A stretch of 64,000 nucleotides of DNA. Source: Stigonema ocellatum SAG 48.90 = DSM 106950 (lineage in GTDB: Bacteria > Cyanobacteriota > Cyanobacteriia > Cyanobacteriales > Nostocaceae). How positions within the stretch are numbered: position 1 is the first letter of the stretch; the number at the start of each line of letters is the position of its first letter. The DNA lies in the NCBI GenBank assembly GCA_016903675.1, contig JADQBA010000007.1, forward strand, positions 62,001-126,000. The letters run 5' to 3'. The position numbers were made by a program, and so were the translations under genes. This document shows, one piece after another, positions 39,130 to 47,657 of this stretch. The notes beneath the pieces were generated by a model that ran no database searches, was not told the origin of the DNA, and was given only the letters and a program-made list of their open reading frames with translations.

Positions 39130-40971
39130 TCATCCGTGACTCAACCCCGACTGCACTCGCCAAAGACTTGCGTAAATTCTGTTTTCCTCCAGCAATGCTT
39201 CATGGGTCCCTGATTCTACTAATTTTCCGTGTTCCATGACATAAATACGATCAGCATTGCGGATGGTCGAGAGACGATGGGCGATCGCGATCGTCGTTCT
39301 ATTCACAGTGATACGTTCAAGCGATCGCTGAATTGCGGCTTCTGTTTCATTATCCACCGCCGATGTCGCTTCATCTAGAATTAAAATTGGTGGGTTTTTT
39401 AAAACCGCACGGGCGATCGCAATCCGTTGTCGTTGTCCACCAGATAACTTTTGCCCTCGTTCGCCTACAATTGTTTCATACTCTTGGGGCAGTGTTATAA
39501 TAAATTCATGTGCCTCAGCAATTTTAGCCGCCCTGATAATTTCTTCATCTGTGGCATCAGGGCTACCGTAGGCAATATTCTCTGCTACAGTACCATGAAA
39601 TAAGAATACATCCTGACTCACCAAGCCAATACAGCGGCGCAAATCTCGTAGATTTAACCTTTGGATATCAATGCCATCAAGGGTAATGGTTCCCGAATGC
39701 ACTTCGTACAGCCGCAATAAAAGTTTAACTAAAGTGCTTTTTCCAGAACCCGTAGAACCAACGATGGCAATTGTTTTGCCTGCGGGAATATCCAAGGATA
39801 GGTTTTTTAAAACTGGATATCTATCTTTATACGCAAAAGTGATATTCTGAAATTCTAACTCTCCGCGTACTCTATCTAATGGCAAAGAAACATCTCCCGT
39901 AGGGATGGCGATGGGGGTATCCAATAAATCCATGACGCGATTAGTAGAAGCCATAGCCCGTTGATATTGGTCAAAGGTTTCGCCTAATCTAGTTAAAGGC
40001 CAAAGCAAACGCTGAATTAAAAACACCAACACACTGTAAGTGCCAACAGACATTTTACCATGAACTGCTGCCATCCCACCAAACAACAGTAAAGCTGTGA
40101 ACCCTACCAAAATGAGCATCCGAATTAAGGGAACGAATGCTGCTGATAGTTTAATTGCTTTACTATTACTACGGCGATATGCTTCACTTTCTTGTGCTAG
40201 ACGTGAGACTTCGTAATCTTCAGACGTAAAACTTTTGATAGTCGTAATACCGCCCAAATTATTTGCTAGACGGGAGTTGAGTAAACTTACGTTTTCTCTG
40301 ACATCAGCGTACCGAGGCGCAAGTAAACCCTGATAAGCAAAGGAAGCCCAAAGGATAAATGGGATCGGTAACATTGACATCCATGCCACACTGGGAGCCA
40401 AAATAAAGAAAGCACCGCCAATAATGACGACCGTTGTCAAAACTTGGAGAATATCATTTGCTCCCACGTCCAAAAAGCGTTCCAGTTGGTTAACATCATC
40501 ACTCAGGATAGACATCAAACCGCCTGTGCTGCGTTCTTCAAAATATGCTAGTTCCAACTCTTGTAAATGTCTGTAAGCATCTAGACGCAAATCATGCTGA
40601 ATGTTCTGCGCCAAATCGCGCCACAGTCTGGCGAAGGCGTATTCAAAAACTGATTCTAGTATCCAAATAATCACAGTAAGGAACGAAAGAATCAAAAATT
40701 GCCCAAAGACATCTTTCACTCCCCATTGTGCAATGATAGAATCTTGCTGTTTTACCACCACATCCACCGCGATGCCAATTAAACCTGGTGGTGCTAAGTC
40801 AAAAAGTTTATTGAGGATAGAACAAGTAGTTGCCAGCCAAATTTGTTTACGATATTTATGTCCATAGTCAAGCAAGCGCTTGAGGGGATGGACTGAACGT
40901 GTACGTCCTGTTGATGCCCGATGAGATTTGAACACCCTAGCCACTTTTGTTTGCAGTACCCTGAGCTTCAA
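39130..40971 (-). CDS. ABC exporter, fused membrane and ATPase domains
   Basis: This 613-residue half-transporter has an N-terminal six-helix exporter domain (about 50-340) and a nucleotide-binding domain with Walker A GSTGSGKST, signature LSGGQRQRIAIARA, Walker B ILILDEATS and the switch His in AIAHRLST. It is of the MsbA/HlyB type and should dimerise in the cytoplasmic membrane. The substrate (lipid, peptide or drug) cannot be told from sequence. It is convergent with the Uma2 gene and has no operon partner. Confidence 0.93.
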   Translation of the reverse strand: MKLRVLQTKVARVFKSHRASTGRTRSVHPLKRLLDYGHKYRKQIWLATTCSILNKLFDLAPPGLIGIAVDVVVKQQDSIIAQWGVKDVFGQFLILSFLTVIIWILESVFEYAFARLWRDLAQNIQHDLRLDAYRHLQELELAYFEERSTGGLMSILSDDVNQLERFLDVGANDILQVLTTVVIIGGAFFILAPSVAWMSMLPIPFILWASFAYQGLLAPRYADVRENVSLLNSRLANNLGGITTIKSFTSEDYEVSRLAQESEAYRRSNSKAIKLSAAFVPLIRMLILVGFTALLLFGGMAAVHGKMSVGTYSVLVFLIQRLLWPLTRLGETFDQYQRAMASTNRVMDLLDTPIAIPTGDVSLPLDRVRGELEFQNITFAYKDRYPVLKNLSLDIPAGKTIAIVGSTGSGKSTLVKLLLRLYEVHSGTITLDGIDIQRLNLRDLRRCIGLVSQDVFLFHGTVAENIAYGSPDATDEEIIRAAKIAEAHEFIITLPQEYETIVGERGQKLSGGQRQRIAIARAVLKNPPILILDEATSAVDNETEAAIQRSLERITVNRTTIAIAHRLSTIRNADRIYVMEHGKLVESGTHEALLEENRIYASLWRVQSGLSHG

Positions 40972-41629
40972 ATACTACCACAGAATGGAATGGGGAATGG
41001 GGAATGGGGAATGGGGAATGGGGAATGGGGAATGGGGATTAGGGAATGGGGAATGGGGAATGGGGACACAATTGCAACTATAGCAATCCGCGCAGGAATT
41101 ACAAACACCCCCGCCCCAAAGGGGAAGTCAAAAGTCAAAAGTCAAAATTCAAAACACTTTTGACTTTTGACTTTTGAATTTTGAATTTCCGCGCAGCGGC
41201 TTGTCCCCCTTGTCCCCCTTGTCCCCCTCATCCCCCTCATCCCCCTCATCCCCCTCATCCCCCTTGTTCGGATCTCAATTAGGATTGCTATAACTTTCGG
41301 TCAGGGCGGAGAAAAACTTTTGATTATTTGCTATCCTCGAATTCATCCGTAGATTTTACTCAGAACTTAGGATTACTAAACAAGGAGGATGGGGAGTTGA
41401 ACAATCGGCAATGGGGGAGTGAAGAGAACATATTTACAGCGACTGTGGTATTACTACTGATTATCCTCAGTGTCAAATTCTTTATTATGATTCATCAAAG
41501 AATCTGACAACCGTGTACTATTCGTTTTTAATCTAGGTACTATACAAAATTAACCCTAAGTTGAATCCGTAGGGTGAGCAATGGCTACCTCCGACACAAA
41601 GCACACACTCAGGAATAATAAACAAATTT
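40972..41629. repeat. Low-complexity repeats upstream of DUF1824 gene
   Basis: No gene. GGGGAAT units run 40984-41065. A GTCAAAAGTCAAAA tract and its complement form an inverted repeat at about 41127-41188. CTTGTCCCC and CTCATCCCC units run about 41202-41269, of the same type as the repeat inside the cas operon. The remaining sequence to 41629 must hold the DUF1824 promoter; I see no clear boxes. Confidence 0.7.
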
Positions 41630-42046
41630 ATGTCTAACAAACATCAAAATGATCTCACTGTTGAAGAAGCTAAAAAAATCCTTAATAAGTTCAACTGTGT
41701 AGACATTGCACCACCCATAAAGCCATCAGAAAAAACTATCATCCGTGAGGCTTTACTTTTGGTAGCCAGCCTTTCTGATTACAAAATTATAGGTATTTGT
41801 GCTGATACAGCCGAGGAAGGAATGCTAGCAATGAAAACTTATTCCCTGGCGCTGGGATATGAACCACCAAGCAACTTACCCATAATAGAGGGTCCAGTGT
41901 ATATCAAATTAAACGGCAAAAATGGCTTGTGTTATCTCGACTCCTATTCAGGACATCATCGCGGTGTACTGGTATCTTGCCAATCTTACACTGAAGGAGG
42001 AGTTAACGAATTATACGGACATTTGCCCCTAGATTTATTTGTCTAG
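41630..42046 (+). CDS. DUF1824 family protein
   Basis: The 138-residue product matches the cyanobacterium-specific DUF1824 family by its LTVEEAKKILNKFNCVD start, the ICADTAEEGMLAMKTYS core and the GPVYIKLNGKNGLCYLDSY segment. It has no membrane segment and no known enzymatic motif; function is unknown. It is 150 bp upstream of the ABC-F gene on the same strand, with a tandem CAACCAA repeat between them. Confidence 0.85.
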   Translation: MSNKHQNDLTVEEAKKILNKFNCVDIAPPIKPSEKTIIREALLLVASLSDYKIIGICADTAEEGMLAMKTYSLALGYEPPSNLPIIEGPVYIKLNGKNGLCYLDSYSGHHRGVLVSCQSYTEGGVNELYGHLPLDLFV

Positions 42047-42196
42047 AATGTGGTTAGTGGTTGGTTGATAGTTGATAGTTGATTGTTCTTTGGTGTTTGG
42101 TGTTTGGTGAGAAGTGCCAACCAACAACCAACAACCAACAACTGACTACCAACAACCAACAACCAACAACCAACAACCAACAACCAACAAAATTTT

Positions 42197-44128
42197 ATGA
42201 GTTTAATTACACTACAATCTGTTAAAAAAGATTTTGGCATCAAGGAAATCTTAAAAGATGCCAGCTTTAGTCTGGATGCTAGTGATAAAGTTGGCTTAAT
42301 CGGCACCAACGGTTCTGGTAAGTCAACATTATTAAAAATGATAGCAGGATTAGAACACGTTGACGGTGGTCAAATTTTAGTCAATTCTGGGGCTAAAATT
42401 ATGTACCTACCCCAGCAGCCAGACTTAGATGAAAATCTCACAGTTTTAGAGCAAGTCTTCGCTGATACTGGCGAACAAATGGCTTTGGTGCGTGAGTATG
42501 AGGAACTTTCTGATAAATTAGCCCACGTACCGGACGATAAACAGTTGATGGCGCGTCTTTCTTCCGTCATGCAGCGCATGGACACAATCGGCGGTTGGGA
42601 ATTAGAAACTAATGCTAAAATCATTCTGTCAAAGTTAGGAATTACAGACTTTGATGCGGTAATTGGCACATTATCTGGTGGTTATCGCAAGCGGGTTGCT
42701 TTAGCCACAGCGTTGCTGTCAGAACCAGATTTGTTACTGATGGATGAACCAACAAACCATCTGGATGCCCTTTCTGTTGAGTGGTTGCAGAGTTATTTGA
42801 ACCGCTATCGCGGCGCACTATTGCTCATAACACACGATCGCTACTTTCTAGATCGCGTTACCAATCGGATCATCGAAATTGACAGAGGAGACATTTACAC
42901 CTACGCGGGTAACTATTCATATTACCTAGAAAAGAAAGTATTAGCAGAAGAATCTGCCGTCAGCAGCCAACGCAAACATCAAGGTGTCTTGCGGCGGGAA
43001 TTGGAATGGTTAAAACGAGGACCAAAAGCCCGTAGTACCAAACAAAAAGCTAGAATTGATCGCGTTCATGCAATGCAGGAAACTGAGTTTAAACAGGCTC
43101 AGGGTAAAGTAGATATTTCTACAGCAAGTCGTCGCATCGGTAAAAAAGTAATTGAATTTAATAATATATCTAAAGCGTATAATGGACGTACCTTAATTAA
43201 GGATTTTACCTATGAATTCAGCCCAGAAGACCACATTGGGATCATTGGCAGTAATGGCACGGGTAAATCCACATTAATGAATATGGTAACAGGGCGTGTT
43301 CAACCAGATTCCGGCACTGTGGAAATTGGTGCTACCGTTCACATCGGTTATTTTGACCAGCATTCAGAGGAATTGCTCACGGCGTTGAACGAAGAACAGC
43401 GTGTGATTGACTACATCAAAGAAGAAGGAGAATTTGTCAAAATAGCCGACGGAACTAAAATTACTGCTTCTCAAATGTTGGAGCGATTTTTGTTTCCAGG
43501 AAACCAGCAATATGCCCCAATTTCTAAACTTTCAGGTGGTGAAAAACGGCGGTTATTTCTCTTACGCATTCTCATGAGTGCGCCAAATCTTTTGATATTA
43601 GATGAACCAACGAATGATTTGGATGTGCAGACGTTGGCGGTGCTAGAAGAATATTTAGAAGATTTTTCAGGGTGTGTCATTGTCGTGTCTCACGATCGCT
43701 ACTTTCTAGACCGCACCGTAGACACAATTTTTGCCATCGAAGAATTTGGTCATGTCCGCCAATATCCAGGTAATTACTCAGTTTATCTAGACTACAAAAA
43801 AGCGGAGGAAGAAAAGCTACAACAAACTGTCAATACTAAGGAGAAGACAAAAAATGTAGAGACTTTACCTGCAACGTCTCCACCCAAAGATACGGAAAAG
43901 AAAAAGCGGCGCGGACTATCAAATTGGGAAAGACGGGAATTTGAGCAGTTGGAAGGTAAAATTGCCAAACTAGAAGCCGAGAAAGCAGAAGCAGAGAAGG
44001 GGCTGGTAAATGTGTCCCCTGGTAATTATACCCAAGTGCAAAAACTCTACGAACAGGTGGAAGCACTGAAGCAAGCAATTGATCAAGCAACTGAACGCTG
44101 GATGGAATTAGCTGAATCAGAATTATGA
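42197..44128 (+). CDS. ABC-F family ATPase (Uup/EttA-like, ribosome-associated)
   Basis: The 643-residue protein has two ATPase cassettes and no membrane domain: Walker A GTNGSGKST (about 36-44) and GSNGTGKST (about 351-359), signatures LSGGYRKR and LSGGEKRR, and Walker B LLMDEPTNHLD and LILDEPTNDLD. An interdomain linker (about 245-310) carries the basic region typical of ABC-F, and the C-terminus is a coiled coil (about 570-640), as in Uup. ABC-F proteins act on the ribosomal E site. The stop codon lies in an AATTATGAATTATAA tandem repeat. Confidence 0.93.
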   Translation: MSLITLQSVKKDFGIKEILKDASFSLDASDKVGLIGTNGSGKSTLLKMIAGLEHVDGGQILVNSGAKIMYLPQQPDLDENLTVLEQVFADTGEQMALVREYEELSDKLAHVPDDKQLMARLSSVMQRMDTIGGWELETNAKIILSKLGITDFDAVIGTLSGGYRKRVALATALLSEPDLLLMDEPTNHLDALSVEWLQSYLNRYRGALLLITHDRYFLDRVTNRIIEIDRGDIYTYAGNYSYYLEKKVLAEESAVSSQRKHQGVLRRELEWLKRGPKARSTKQKARIDRVHAMQETEFKQAQGKVDISTASRRIGKKVIEFNNISKAYNGRTLIKDFTYEFSPEDHIGIIGSNGTGKSTLMNMVTGRVQPDSGTVEIGATVHIGYFDQHSEELLTALNEEQRVIDYIKEEGEFVKIADGTKITASQMLERFLFPGNQQYAPISKLSGGEKRRLFLLRILMSAPNLLILDEPTNDLDVQTLAVLEEYLEDFSGCVIVVSHDRYFLDRTVDTIFAIEEFGHVRQYPGNYSVYLDYKKAEEEKLQQTVNTKEKTKNVETLPATSPPKDTEKKKRRGLSNWERREFEQLEGKIAKLEAEKAEAEKGLVNVSPGNYTQVQKLYEQVEALKQAIDQATERWMELAESEL

Positions 44129-44313
44129 ATTATAAATTATGAATTATGAAAGGATTTTTTTTCATAATTCATCATTTGTTTGTATCAACTTACTGAAAAG
44201 TGCTTCATGAGGTTGTTTGAAAAGTTGTTGGCGGTATCGAAGCACTTATTGATCGGAACTAACCCCCCTTAAAAAGGGGGGAACTGGAATCAAAATTAAC
44301 CCCAATTTAGACC

Positions 44314-44443
44314 CAATACCCGTGAATGAAAGCCCTCACCCCTAGCCCCTCTCCCAATTTGGGAGAGGGGTAGGGGTGAGGGCGGTCATGAGGATGAAAT
44401 ACCAGAACTACTGCCCTCTGATTCCATTCATTCACGGGTATTG
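44314..44443. mobile_element. 130-bp MITE with 17-bp TIRs and 10-bp target duplication
   Basis: The ends CAATACCCGTGAATGAA (44314-44330) and TTCATTCACGGGTATTG (44427-44443) are perfect 17-bp inverted repeats. AATTTAGACC occurs immediately outside both ends (44304-44313 and 44444-44453), a 10-bp target-site duplication. The interior begins with a CCTCACCCCTA...TAGGGGTGAGG palindrome nearly the same as in the element at 27296, although the TIRs are unrelated. It lies between the ABC-F and WD40 genes and has no coding sequence. Confidence 0.88.
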
Positions 44444-44552
44444 AATTTAGACCGAATTTGAACATTTTATTTACCATGCCTCATAATTCTTGTCTGTACT
44501 TTACGCTACAAAATTAGATGCGCTTACCCTGGTATTAGGCTGGATGCGATGA

Positions 44553-45617
44553 TTATCTGGCAATAGCGGCTTTTACTTGAGAAGACACTGGCCAAATCTT
44601 GATAGTCTCGTCCTCACTGCCACTAGCAAGGGTATGACCTTGAGGATTAAAAGCCACAGACCAAACCGCTTTATTATGCCCCCAGAGAGTGCCTAGCAAT
44701 TTTCCAGTCTGCGAATTCCACAACTTAATCGTTTGGTCATAACTGCCACTGGCAAGCATCTTTCCATCGGGGCTAAAAGCCACAGACTGAACTGCATGAT
44801 TGTGTGCTTCAAGGGTATGCTGCAACTCCCCAGTCAGAGGATTCCACAACTTAATTGTCCCGTCGTAACTACCACTAGCGAGATGCTTTCCATCGGGACT
44901 GAAAGCAACAGACCAAACTGCCTCGTCATGGGCCGCTAAGGGAGTTCTAAGCTGCCCATAGCCAGGGGTTGAAACCCCAGAACCCAAGTGCCAAATCATG
45001 ATTTTTCCGTCAAGAGTGCCACTGGCAAGAAGCTGCCCATCCGGGCTGATGGCAACGGATTTGACTGCATCTGTTAGATGAAGAGTGCGAACCACCTTTC
45101 CCGTCTGGATATTCCACAGCTTGACTGTCTTATCCCAACTGCCAGAAGCTAAAGTTTTGCCATCTGGGCTGAAGGCGACAGACTCAACATCATCTGAATG
45201 TCCGGACAAAGTACGTATCCGCAAGCTGGTTTGCAGATTCCACAACCTAATGCGGCGATCCCAACTGCCACTTGCAAGGATATGTCCATCAGCACTGATG
45301 GCGAGGGATGAAACTGCAACACCATAACCATTGATGGTGTGGAGTAATTTGCCAGTTTGCAGATTCCAAATCATAATCTTGCCGTCGTAACCGCCAGCAG
45401 CTAAAGTTTTGCCATCACGGCTAATGGCGATCGCATAAATCCACGTTGAATCCCCTTTCAGAGTTCGAGACGGTTGAGTGGTTAGCTGATATTGAGAAGC
45501 GGCTGAGAGTATCTTTGAATGTGAAAGACATTTAAACGAACTGAACCCAATAACAGCCACCATGGTGGTGATTCCCAACGTTGTCGAAACTTTCCTCAAA
45601 ATTGGCTTTAACATCAT
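44553..45617 (-). CDS. Exported seven-bladed WD40 repeat protein
   Basis: The 354-residue protein starts with a hydrophobic segment (about 13-30, LGITTMVAVIGFSSFKC) that looks like a signal peptide or lipoprotein-type leader. Seven WD40 repeats follow (for example ESVAFSPDGKTLASGSWD and VKLWN), which should close a single propeller; it is probably a protein-interaction scaffold outside the cytoplasm. Between blades 4 and 5 the residues GSGVSTPGYGQL are encoded partly by a CCAGGGGTTGAAACCCC hairpin repeat (44970-44986) inserted in frame. Confidence 0.88.
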   Translation of the reverse strand: MMLKPILRKVSTTLGITTMVAVIGFSSFKCLSHSKILSAASQYQLTTQPSRTLKGDSTWIYAIAISRDGKTLAAGGYDGKIMIWNLQTGKLLHTINGYGVAVSSLAISADGHILASGSWDRRIRLWNLQTSLRIRTLSGHSDDVESVAFSPDGKTLASGSWDKTVKLWNIQTGKVVRTLHLTDAVKSVAISPDGQLLASGTLDGKIMIWHLGSGVSTPGYGQLRTPLAAHDEAVWSVAFSPDGKHLASGSYDGTIKLWNPLTGELQHTLEAHNHAVQSVAFSPDGKMLASGSYDQTIKLWNSQTGKLLGTLWGHNKAVWSVAFNPQGHTLASGSEDETIKIWPVSSQVKAAIAR

Positions 45618-45656
45618 AAAAATATATTCCTAGAATAAAATCAGTAAATAATGACG

Positions 45657-46223
45657 CTATTCAGCACTTTTCTGTGGTAACTTGGCATTGGTTAATTTGT
45701 CTTGCTTTTTTTGTTGTTTATCCCGATTTTCAATCCAGATTCGCATGAGAAATAAAACTGTGATTCCAGTGATAATAAAAAGCCCAATTGGCGTTAAATA
45801 TGTCCAATGTCCTGACATTTTGTCCCAAATATGCCATATTAAAAGAAACATGGCAAAATAGGTCAATTTATGTAAATTTTTCCAATTTTTCTGAAGTTTT
45901 TTTACACTCCAATCATTAGAGGTAATAGCCAAAAATGTAAAAATAGCGAAAGTGCCTACTCCCTGGATATAAATCACATATGTCTCTGGATCTAAGAAAT
46001 CAAAATTTCTTTTTTGGACTAATAGAAACCCATGACCTAAAGCAAAAAAGAAAGCAAGAAGACCTATAGAACGGCGATGTTTCAGTAGTATTTTAGGAAT
46101 ACCAGTCCCTTTTGTGCCAGGAAAAACAATTCTAAGAATTGTGGGAAGTAAGGTGACAATATAAGCAAGTAATGCTAAAAATCCCAGAATGTTAGCCAGT
46201 AATGGTGTATCCATTGTTACCAT
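45657..46223 (-). CDS. Ferric reductase-like heme membrane protein
   Basis: The 188-residue protein has about five hydrophobic helices and the His pattern of the ferric-reductase-like transmembrane family (KHRRSIGLLAFFFALGHGFLL, LHKLTYFAMFLLIWHIWD). These histidines would bind heme b within the membrane, as in MsrQ/YedZ or the membrane part of FRE/NOX. There is no FAD/NADPH domain, so an electron-donor partner is expected. The C-terminal tail is charged (KQQKKQDKL). It lies 39 bp upstream of the WD40 gene on the same strand, so the two may be co-transcribed. Confidence 0.78.
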   Translation of the reverse strand: MVTMDTPLLANILGFLALLAYIVTLLPTILRIVFPGTKGTGIPKILLKHRRSIGLLAFFFALGHGFLLVQKRNFDFLDPETYVIYIQGVGTFAIFTFLAITSNDWSVKKLQKNWKNLHKLTYFAMFLLIWHIWDKMSGHWTYLTPIGLFIITGITVLFLMRIWIENRDKQQKKQDKLTNAKLPQKSAE

Positions 46224-46825
46224 AATAAATCTCCAATTTTATCAATATCAACTACAAGTTAGTGTTTGAAGAAAAAGCCAAATGTTAGTTGGCTTTTTTC
46301 TTATTCTTTAATAAACGTATATAAAGCTGACTTATGCAGTAACCGTTCAGGGGTTTAGAAGTGCGATCGCCCATCATCGCAGTGCCGGAGGCGATCGCGC
46401 AGTTGTGAGCGTTCTCCTCTCCCATAGTGGCTCGATAGGTAGGCGTATAAATCATGCTGGGTAGCACCGTTGGTTCCCGAACGCACCCGTGCATTACTAG
46501 GGGCGAAGTCGGAGAGGAATTAAGAAGGCAAAAGTACGTTCGCGTAGCGTCTTTGAAGGAGAAGGCAGCTATGCTGCTATATTGCTGTTGGCGAATTAAT
46601 GAGGGGTCATACCCCTTTAACCTGACGATCGCTACATTCTAGACCGCACCGCCCAATCAGAATGATGAATTATGAAACGATCTTTTTTCATAATTCATCA
46701 TTCATAATTCATAATTTATATCAAGTAGCTATTCGATGATCTTTTTCCAAAATATTTGCAATTCTTACTGAGGACACATGTGATACTGTCTAACTAATAC
46801 TCCTCGGTAATTCCTGAGGTGCTAT
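46224..46825. other. Intergenic region with dispersed repeats
   Basis: No convincing gene. The region contains HIP1 sites, a GTACGTTCGCGTAGCGTCTT repeat near 46535 and an inverted repeat of TTTCATAATTCATCATTCAT type (about 46660-46720). The PEP-CTERM gene's promoter should be within the last 100 bp. Confidence 0.5.
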
Positions 46826-46876
46826 ATGTTATTTGCTTACCGTAGCCCTAATTCCTTTGGGAATATTTTTTCTTCT

Positions 46877-47518
46877 ATGAGAATATCAATGATACCACGC
46901 TTATCTACTACATGGCTAGTTCCACTAGCCCTCACCATAGTAAGTGTTTGCTCAAGTGCAGCAAGAACCACAGCGCAGACCATCTATCCATTTGCAGGCA
47001 ACTACTCCACAACAGTCACGATTACCCCTATCACTGACAACGTTTCACAGGTAGTTGAACGAGGTGATAGTCTTGACGCCCCTTATGGCTTGAATCAATA
47101 CAATGGTCTAACATACTCGAGGACTGACACTAACGGAAATCTCAGTTTTAATAACGACCCGGCGGCATTCGGTATACAAGGCTACCAATTTGGCTACCTC
47201 ACATTCGGTAGTGATACGAACAAAGTGCTTGGATTTGGTGATGGTAACGCTTCAGTTGACTTGGAAAACCAGACCTCCAAAGGTTCTGGTATTGTCAATA
47301 TCACTGACGGTGAGGGCATATTCACCAATGCTGGTGGCACCCTATTCTACAGCGAAAATGACCAAGTTACTCTGGGATCAACTATTATATTAAAAGGTCA
47401 AGCTCTAGTCACTGGTTCTATCCAAGTTCCAGAACCAGGAAACACCGCAACACTAGTAGGCATAGGTGCGCTTGGGGCTGGTTTGTTGCTGCGTCAACGT
47501 CGCCTGAAATCGGTGTAG
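46877..47518 (+). CDS. PEP-CTERM anchored exported protein
   Basis: An N-terminal signal peptide (RLSTTWLVPLALTIVSVCSSAARTTA) precedes a Thr/Asn/Gly-rich beta-type domain. The C-terminus is a PEP-CTERM sorting signal: VPEPGNTATLVGIGALGAG followed by the basic RQRR. Such proteins are processed by an exosortase and exported to the envelope or matrix. I chose the ATG at 46877 (MRISMIPRL), which puts the signal peptide at the N-terminus; an upstream ATG at 46826 would add 17 residues. Function is unknown. Confidence 0.82.
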   Translation: MRISMIPRLSTTWLVPLALTIVSVCSSAARTTAQTIYPFAGNYSTTVTITPITDNVSQVVERGDSLDAPYGLNQYNGLTYSRTDTNGNLSFNNDPAAFGIQGYQFGYLTFGSDTNKVLGFGDGNASVDLENQTSKGSGIVNITDGEGIFTNAGGTLFYSENDQVTLGSTIILKGQALVTGSIQVPEPGNTATLVGIGALGAGLLLRQRRLKSV

Positions 47519-47549
47519 GGGAAAAAGATTAAACCGCAGAGGAAAAAAC

Positions 47550-47577
47550 GTAGAGACGCGATTAATCGCGTCTCTAC
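47550..47577. terminator. 28-bp perfect palindrome between convergent genes
   Basis: GTAGAGACGCGATT and its complement AATCGCGTCTCTAC form a perfect 28-bp palindrome between the PEP-CTERM gene and the convergent kinase gene. Identical-type palindromes are common in Nostocales genomes. A bidirectional terminator role fits the position, but no T-tract follows. Confidence 0.5.
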
Positions 47578-47657
47578 CAAGGTTTTCAGGTAACGCATAA
47601 TTAATTTTCACGACTATGTCTATTCATCTGCGTTTATCTGCGGTTTCATTTCACTAT

